Part shown: piece by piece, positions 4,398 to 8,304 of the stretch
Layout of the letters: each line of letters starts with the position of its first letter
Position numbering within the stretch: the first letter of the stretch is position 1
Source of the DNA: Helicobacter pylori_CU
Lineage (GTDB): Bacteria; Campylobacterota; Campylobacteria; Campylobacterales; Helicobacteraceae
NCBI RefSeq assembly: GCF_000259235.1
Contig: NC_017734.1
Coordinates: 1-8,304 of the forward strand
Direction: 5' to 3'
DNA length: 8,304 nucleotides
The notes under the pieces: model-generated
Told to the model about the DNA's origin: nothing
What the model saw: only the letters and a program-made list of their open reading frames with translations
Database searches by the model: none
Position numbers and translations under genes: made by a program

Positions 4398-4937
4398 CTA
4401 CATCCTTTTGGTTGGTGTGTTTGTTTCTTGCGTTTTGTATTTTTGGATTTGTTTTTTGAGCTCTTCTACTTCTTGGTGATGCGCCTTTTTCAAGTCTTCA
4501 TAGTCTTTTTGAGTGTAGATTTTTTCTAGTCCTTGTTCTTTTAGGCGTTTGTTTTCTGCTACCATTCTTTCACGATTTTTGCGGTAATTGTATTCTAGTT
4601 CTTTGAGTTCTTTTTTGAGTCTATTGATGGTCCTGCCTTTGTTTTGGATTATGTCTTCTTTATCGTGTAAAACGTGTATAAGCGTGTTTTCATTGCTTTC
4701 TAGGGTTTTTATTCGTTCTTGGGCTTTTTCAAGGTCTAGGGCTAAATTTGAGCTGTTTTTGAATTTGTTGAGTTCGTTGATGGTCTTTTCTTGGGCTTGG
4801 AGCTTATCTTTTAGGTCGGTTTTTTCTTGCTTTAGGGTGTTGATTTCTTTGTTTTTGGCTTGGAGTTCTTGTTTTGTAGGGCGTTCTTGGAGTTCACTGA
4901 TGGTGTTTAGAATGCGGGTATAGAGAACACAGAGACA
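4398..4937 (-). pseudogene. 5'-truncated coiled-coil gene, probably mobilization-protein tail (unit B)
   Basis: Exact second copy of the fragment at 276-815, with the same missing start, stop at 4398-4400 and fusion to the tnpB remnant. The breakpoint is shared to the base, so truncation happened before the two units separated, or was spread by recombination between them. Confidence 0.6.
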
Positions 4938-5032
4938 TCAACGCTGCGAACAATATTTTAAGCAAAGGGTTAAGTCTTTTTGGGGTAGGAAATATCCATG
5001 CAGACTTTAAAGAACAAAGCCTTTCGTGTTAG
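4904..5032 (+). pseudogene. tnpB: TnpB C-terminal remnant (unit B)
   Basis: Identical second copy of the 42-codon TnpB tail, again with the HRDINAANNIL motif and stop at 5030-5032. It carries no independent information beyond showing that the scar was present before the dimer formed. Confidence 0.85.
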
Positions 5033-5087
5033 TGTCCATTAGGGCGCTTTAGTTAGGAAGCTCCTTGCTTTAGCAAGGGATAGTCAA
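5033..5087 (+). mobile_element. Right end of an IS200/IS605-family element (unit B)
   Basis: Exact copy of 911-965: hairpin arms at 5063-5068 and 5073-5078, and the terminal TCAA at 5084-5087. The flank beyond it is the same as in unit A, so this is duplication with the plasmid and not a second insertion. Confidence 0.65.
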
Positions 5088-5124
5088 AAGGCATTCCAAG
5101 CTTTCCGCACTCAAACCACACTGC

Positions 5125-5853
5125 CTAATCGTTCCAATCTGCACCGATAGGCAACAAGAAATAGCTAACCATTTCATTGAAATTGTCTTGACTTTGCAAA
5201 ATGGTGTCTTTCAAATAACCTTTTGTCTTGTGGTATTCTATAATGCCCCTATAGTAAAAAGCTTTGTGTTCGTTTTCTATGATGAAAGGCATGATATTGT
5301 TTTTCAAACACTCTTTGAACATCACTAATCGCCCCACCCTACCATTGCCATCACTAAAAGGGTGTATCTTTTCAAAAGCCACATGAAAATCTATGATGTT
5401 TTCCAAACTCACTTCAAGGTTGCGTTGGTAATTTTTCACAAGATTTGTCAATTCGCTTTCAACTAATTTGGGTCTTGTTGTAGCGCTATTGCCTACAAAA
5501 TTAGGGCGTTTTTTGAAATCACCAATAACTTCATCAGAACAATTCTTTTTCAAGATTTTGTGTAAATTCTTGAAGTATTCTAAACTCAAAGGTTCTTTAT
5601 AGCTTTCAAGCAAGTAATTCACGCATTCAAAATGATTGATAGTTTCAAAAATATCGTCAAGTTTGATATTTTCGTTTTTTTCAGTTATAAGAGCGGATTT
5701 GTCAAAAATATGAGCGGTTTGTTCATAAGTCAAACCGCTTCCTTCAATGCGATTGGAGTTGTAAGAAAATTTGATTTGGATCAAGTGGTAAATGCCATTT
5801 TTGATAGCATTCTTTCTTTCGTGATTCAGTTTTTCTATGAGTTTAGTTAGCAT
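5125..5853 (-). CDS. fic: Class II Fic-domain protein (unit B)
   Basis: The protein is identical to the product of 1003-1731, with HPFSDGNGRVGR at residues 164-175 and the SNRIEG inhibitory motif at 33-38. It lies 12 nt behind the second rep gene, so each replicon carries its own fic in the same transcription unit. Two copies on the dimer would double dosage without adding a new specificity. Confidence 0.93.
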   Translation of the reverse strand: MLTKLIEKLNHERKNAIKNGIYHLIQIKFSYNSNRIEGSGLTYEQTAHIFDKSALITEKNENIKLDDIFETINHFECVNYLLESYKEPLSLEYFKNLHKILKKNCSDEVIGDFKKRPNFVGNSATTRPKLVESELTNLVKNYQRNLEVSLENIIDFHVAFEKIHPFSDGNGRVGRLVMFKECLKNNIMPFIIENEHKAFYYRGIIEYHKTKGYLKDTILQSQDNFNEMVSYFLLPIGADWND

Positions 5854-5865
5854 GCATCTGTCTTT

Positions 5866-7464
5866 TCACCGATAGTATTTCTTGAACCAATTCTTCAAAT
5901 GTTTCTCATCTTTAGCGATGAAAGGTTTTAGGAGTTTGTCAGGTTTATCCACATCTTGGACTGAAACACAGATCCGATTGTCATTCAGTTTGACAATATT
6001 AGTGATTTTTAAATAGCTTGTTATCCCATCAGGGCATTGATCCACATTGTTATTAGTCATGATGACCGTTTTGCCTATGTATTCTGCAAATTCCTTAATG
6101 GGTTCATTCGTGATAGGGTGGATACTTGGGGGATCAATTTCCAACATGTCTTTTTTCAGGCTGTATCCATTAACAAACAGAAGTTCCAAAGCGAATGTCT
6201 TGTTGGATACAAGGAATTTTTGAGAATTTTTGTTAGTCAAAACATGCAAAAACATTTGATTCTTTTCAAAAGTGGCGTCGTTAATTTGCAAAATAGTCCC
6301 ATTGTTGTGCCTGAACTGATAGCCGATCAAGGTTTTTAATTCAAGAAACCTAGCTTCTATAGTGGCTTTTGCGCTTCTTTTAGCGATTTGGTTGTGAATA
6401 TCCCACGCTATGAGTTTAATGTCTCTTTGAGCGCGTTGCTTGTCGGCTTGTTTTTGTTGCTTGGTTTCGCCCTGTGGCAATTGCTCAAAATAAAAGTCAA
6501 TGTGGGTTACCTTGCGTTTGTCATGGCTTTTGCGTTCTTTCTTGTAGCTTAAGTGTTCAAAAGGGTAGATTTTTCTGAGTTCTTTGAGGCTTGGAGTTAA
6601 GACTTTTTGATCGATATTTTCCATTTTGTAATCTTTTGGAATGTCTAAAAGCTCCCTGAATTGAGACCATTCCACGCTTAAAATCCCTGTGCTTTTGTAT
6701 TGCTTGAGCAAGCGATAGAGCGTTTTAGCGTATTTGCCTCTCACTCTTTGAAATTCTAAAAGTTTGAAAGAAGTGTATTGACCGCCCATTCCTAGATTGT
6801 TGAGTAGATAGTTATAGCCTGTGTTGAGCTGAATATCCATATACAAAAATTCTCTTGTCTCTTTGTCGCTTACGATTTCACAAACCTGAAAAAGCATGTA
6901 ATTTTTTTCAGAAACGCATTCTCTACCATTCACTATAATGTCTCTAACTTCCCAAAAATCAGCGGTTTTTATTTTATTCCACATGCTTCTAGCGGTTCTT
7001 GTAAGATTACCATAGGATATTTTAATGCCCAACATTCGCTTTAAATCTTGCGGTTCAAAACGAATGAGGGTATTCCCTTGATCTTTAAGTCTTTGAAAAA
7101 TAGCGAATAAAAGATTGGCTTCCCTTTCGCTCAATTTCCCTAGATTGACCTTATTAGCGTTGTTGTGGTAGGTGGTATAGGTTTTATCTTTAGGGGTTGT
7201 AACCACTAAATCTTTGCATGGTATTGGGGTGGTTTGTGGCTCTTTTGTTGGTGTGGGTTTTTCTTTTAGAGTGGGTTCTAATTCTTCTTTTTTGATTTCA
7301 TGCTTTGATAGTAATTCTTTGATTATTGTGTCTGTTATTTTGTTGATGCGGTCTTGTATTTCTTGTTTTTGTAACTCAATTTGTGGGGTTTTTGGGAGTG
7401 TGTCTAATTCTTTTAACACTTTTTGTAAGTCTGATCTTTGTGATTCTAATTGATCAAATTCCAC
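5866..7464 (-). CDS. repA: Rep_3-family replication initiator, unit B (divergent allele)
   Basis: The protein has 532 residues and a GTG start at 7464, chosen because AAGGAG lies 6 nt upstream, a much better ribosome site than in unit A. The N-terminus (to about residue 66) is homologous but diverged, sharing ELDTLPxTPQ. Residues 142-221 form a second diverged block, with only scattered matches to unit A such as NLT, FW, YMLF, QLN and YLL. Everything else, including the whole C-terminal half, is identical. The diverged block lies in WH1, while the iterons of this unit differ from those of unit A only in their last five bases. The two proteins therefore probably recognise different origins despite sharing most of their length. 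Confidence 0.93.
   Translation of the reverse strand: MEFDQLESQRSDLQKVLKELDTLPKTPQIELQKQEIQDRINKITDTIIKELLSKHEIKKEELEPTLKEKPTPTKEPQTTPIPCKDLVVTTPKDKTYTTYHNNANKVNLGKLSEREANLLFAIFQRLKDQGNTLIRFEPQDLKRMLGIKISYGNLTRTARSMWNKIKTADFWEVRDIIVNGRECVSEKNYMLFQVCEIVSDKETREFLYMDIQLNTGYNYLLNNLGMGGQYTSFKLLEFQRVRGKYAKTLYRLLKQYKSTGILSVEWSQFRELLDIPKDYKMENIDQKVLTPSLKELRKIYPFEHLSYKKERKSHDKRKVTHIDFYFEQLPQGETKQQKQADKQRAQRDIKLIAWDIHNQIAKRSAKATIEARFLELKTLIGYQFRHNNGTILQINDATFEKNQMFLHVLTNKNSQKFLVSNKTFALELLFVNGYSLKKDMLEIDPPSIHPITNEPIKEFAEYIGKTVIMTNNNVDQCPDGITSYLKITNIVKLNDNRICVSVQDVDKPDKLLKPFIAKDEKHLKNWFKKYYR
7040..7267. repeat. Identical island inside otherwise divergent rep, copy B
   Basis: Partner of 2924-3151. It encodes residues of about 67-142 of the second Rep. 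The change of offset from 4122 to 4116 reflects a 6-nt length difference in the neighbouring divergent block. Confidence 0.95.
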
Positions 7465-7487
7465 TCTATACTCCTTATCTTTTGGTG

Positions 7488-7493
7488 TATAAT
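7488..7493 (+). promoter_or_regulatory. Minus-10 element (TATAAT) for a counter-transcript, unit B
   Basis: TATAAT preceded by TG, 24 nt beyond the rep start codon and on the strand opposite rep, predicts a start near 7500. Its conserved position relative to the unit A element (38 nt from the rep start there) supports function. Confidence 0.55.
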
Positions 7494-7499
7494 AAGTGT

Positions 7500-7566
7500 G
7501 ATCGTATTAGTATGCTTATAACGAGCCAACCCCCATAAACAAGGGATTAGACCACGAATAAGCCTA
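7500..7566 (+). ncRNA. Putative antisense RNA against the rep leader, unit B
   Basis: The predicted transcript begins near 7500 and covers the segment between the rep start and the leader-peptide stop. GCTTAT (7514-7519) pairs with ATAAGC (7558-7563) as an outer stem. The inner part folds poorly on this strand, but on the mRNA strand CUAAUCCC (7543-7550) pairs with GGGGUUGG (7526-7533) using G-U pairs. The loop and stem sequences share nothing with unit A, as expected if the two control RNAs do not cross-react. Evidence is weaker than for unit A because no clear terminator is seen. Confidence 0.4.
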
Positions 7567-7623
7567 ATATAGCAATTGTGCGAGAATTACTAATACTAGA
7601 ACTAATACGACAAATACTTTCAC
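7564..7623 (-). CDS. 19-residue hydrophobic leader peptide upstream of rep, unit B
   Basis: GTG...TAG encodes MKVFVVLVLVLVILAQLLY (with GTG read as Met). AGGAGG at 7631-7636 is 7 nt upstream. An ATG overlaps the start out of frame (ATGTGA) but stops at once, so GTG is the only useful start. The shared pattern with unit A is MK-x-F, a run of V/I/L, IL-x-Q-x-LY and exactly 19 residues. The stop codon directly abuts the outer arm of the downstream hairpin (7558-7563), and the gap to rep is 99 nt, close to the 106 nt in unit A. Confidence 0.75.
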   Translation of the reverse strand: MKVFVVLVLVLVILAQLLY

Positions 7624-7629
7624 ATTGAT

Positions 7630-7644
7630 ACCTCCTAACGAGGT
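7630..7644 (-). promoter_or_regulatory. Hairpin enclosing the leader-peptide Shine-Dalgarno site, unit B
   Basis: ACCUC (7640-7644) pairs with GAGGU (7630-7634) around a GUUAG loop and covers most of AGGAGG. It is one base pair longer than the unit A hairpin. Confidence 0.45.
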
Positions 7645-7670
7645 GTCGCCCTCTCTATCCTCCAACCCAC

Positions 7671-7691
7671 TAACTCAACCAAGTCAAGTTA
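7671..7691 (-). promoter_or_regulatory. Conserved leader hairpin of the rep mRNA, unit B
   Basis: UAACUUGAC-UUG-GUUGAGUUA on the mRNA strand is a 9-bp stem that needs two G-U pairs. The plus-strand copy would have mismatches there, so the folded RNA is the minus-strand rep transcript. It occupies the same slot as the unit A hairpin between shared flanks. Confidence 0.5.
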
Positions 7692-7746
7692 ATTGCTCCA
7701 AATTTTGTCGCACATAGGAAATACCGCTACAAAAGCATCTTCACAC

Positions 7747-7774
7747 GCTGTTATTGTAGCTAAAAATTGTTAAT
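7747..7774 (-). promoter_or_regulatory. Probable rep promoter, unit B
   Basis: Identical 28-bp island with TACAAT at 7753-7758 on the minus strand. Unlike unit A, about 120 bp of AT-rich DNA separates it from the iterons, so direct repression by iteron-bound Rep would work over a longer distance. Confidence 0.55.
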
Positions 7775-7888
7775 ATTATAACTATTTTATAAAAGTTATA
7801 TTATTTTTAGCAAAAACCGCTCATATTACAACAAAAACATACCTATTTTTCTTATTTTTAAGTGAAAAATGAGAGATTTTTTAGTTAA
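7759..7888. other. Extended AT-rich segment beside the iterons, unit B (candidate melting region)
   Basis: About 130 bp, mostly A and T, with an inverted repeat TATAACT (7777-7783)/AGTTATA (7794-7800). It accounts for most of the 60-bp excess of unit B over unit A. It also holds a TGAAAAATGAGA stretch (7863-7874) resembling the CAAAAAATGAGA found after both iteron arrays, possibly a relic of an older array boundary. No gene seen. Confidence 0.4.
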
Positions 7889-7894
7889 AGTAAC

Positions 7895-7973
7895 AAGAAG
7901 TTCTGTTATCAGTAACAAGAAGTTCTGTTATCAGTAACAAGAAGTTCTGTTATCAGTAACAAGAAGTTCTGTT
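7895..7973. repeat. Iteron array, unit B (second replication origin, altered iterons)
   Basis: Three perfect 22-bp repeats (7895-7916, 7917-7938, 7939-7960) and a 13-bp truncated copy (7961-7973). A tail-only AGTAAC precedes the first. The shared core is AAGAAGTTCTGTTATCA, but the tail is GTAAC in place of CTCGT. This tail makes GTTA-TCAG-TAAC a short inverted repeat within each iteron, absent from unit A. Confidence 0.93.
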
Positions 7974-8304
7974 TTATTCATTTTCACCAAAAAATGAGAA
8001 ACCCTACAGCTTCGTTATTTAGGGGGTTGCAACCCCCAATCCCTCACGCGCGCGCATGCGAGTAAAACATGTAAAAAACAGCATGCTGTTTAAAACATGT
8101 AAACAAAAACAACGCGCATGACGCGCTACATATTTTGGGATTTTAGGTTTTAGAGGTTTTTTAGCCTAACGCCAGGTTTGCGCTTTCTTGTTTGATTTTG
8201 CTTGTGCAAAAACAGCTACGGCTAACGCCTACGCTTTCAAACTGCGATGCACTTTTGTCCATGCTTCGCTAACGCTTCGCTTGTTGGTGTTTGCTTGTCA
8301 GCAA
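7961..8304. repeat. Duplicated backbone beyond the iterons, copy B
   Basis: Partner of 3779-4122; continues across the circular joint into position 1. Confidence 0.95.
7974..8304. other. Non-coding palindrome-rich backbone beyond the iterons, unit B
   Basis: Identical to 3792-4122 at offset 4182: GGGGGTTGCAACCCCC at 8022-8037, alternating tract at 8045-8060, AAACAGCATGCTGTTT at 8076-8091 between TAAAACATGTAAA repeats at 8063-8075 and 8091-8103. The last hairpin is completed only by joining 8304 to position 1. Confidence 0.6.

Larger units (their letters stand above)
4123..6804. repeat. Duplicated plasmid backbone, copy B (major part)
   Basis: Direct repeat of 1-2682 in the same orientation. 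The joint between the units (4122/4123) and the window ends (8304/1) fall at the same point inside a short hairpin. They are therefore an arbitrary cut in a circle and not a biological boundary. Confidence 0.97.

Noticed and set aside
7214..7453. Plus-strand open frame of 79 codons opposite the start of rep in unit B
   Set aside because: It overlaps the Rep N-terminus completely, is not open in unit A, and has no ribosome site.

Overview
The window reads as a complete small plasmid from Helicobacter pylori or a close relative. The base composition is AT-rich. The initiator is a Rep_3-type protein next to 22-bp iterons, with a Fic gene behind it and an IS605-type transposon scar, a combination I associate with H. 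pylori plasmids. The last bases join the first to recreate exactly the sequence seen inside the window around 4106-4125 (a TGTTTGC...GCAAACA hairpin), so the molecule is almost certainly circular. No database search was possible; the host is an inference.

The plasmid is a head-to-tail heterodimer. Unit A is 1-4122 and unit B is 4123-8304 (4182 bp). As far as I could compare by eye, they are identical over 3779-4122 plus 1-2682 (about 3.0 kb when circularised) and again over a 228-bp island inside rep. They differ sharply in two segments: one inside the rep gene (2683-2923 versus 6805-7039), and one covering the rep N-terminus, the rep leader and the iterons (3152-3778 versus 7268-7960). The dimer therefore carries two different replication-control cassettes on one duplicated backbone.

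Each unit has the same layout, with genes on the minus strand, read from right to left: iteron array, AT-rich stretch and a rep promoter; a roughly 280-nt structured leader encoding a 19-residue hydrophobic peptide; a plus-strand promoter and hairpins that look like a counter-transcribed regulatory RNA; rep; a class II fic gene 12 nt behind rep; then a scar where the 3' end of a tnpB gene and its transposon right end (plus strand) abut a 5'-truncated coiled-coil gene, probably the tail of a mobilization protein. The remaining 600 bp or so of non-coding backbone is rich in palindromes, an alternating CG/CA tract and repeated hairpins, with no convincing gene.

The most interesting material is the rep control region. 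Units A and B have very different DNA here, yet both keep a 19-codon leader peptide with the same ends, a strong Shine-Dalgarno site inside a hairpin, a covarying hairpin upstream, a promoter island, and an antisense-strand TATAAT just ahead of rep. In unit A the antisense hairpin has a UUGGCG loop, and the mRNA loop CGCC can pair with GGCG at the rep ribosome site. This resembles the leader-peptide/antisense/pseudoknot copy control of IncFII and IncI-alpha plasmids, but sits on an iteron plasmid. The Rep proteins differ in one block of the first winged-helix region while the iterons differ in only one half, suggesting matched specificity.
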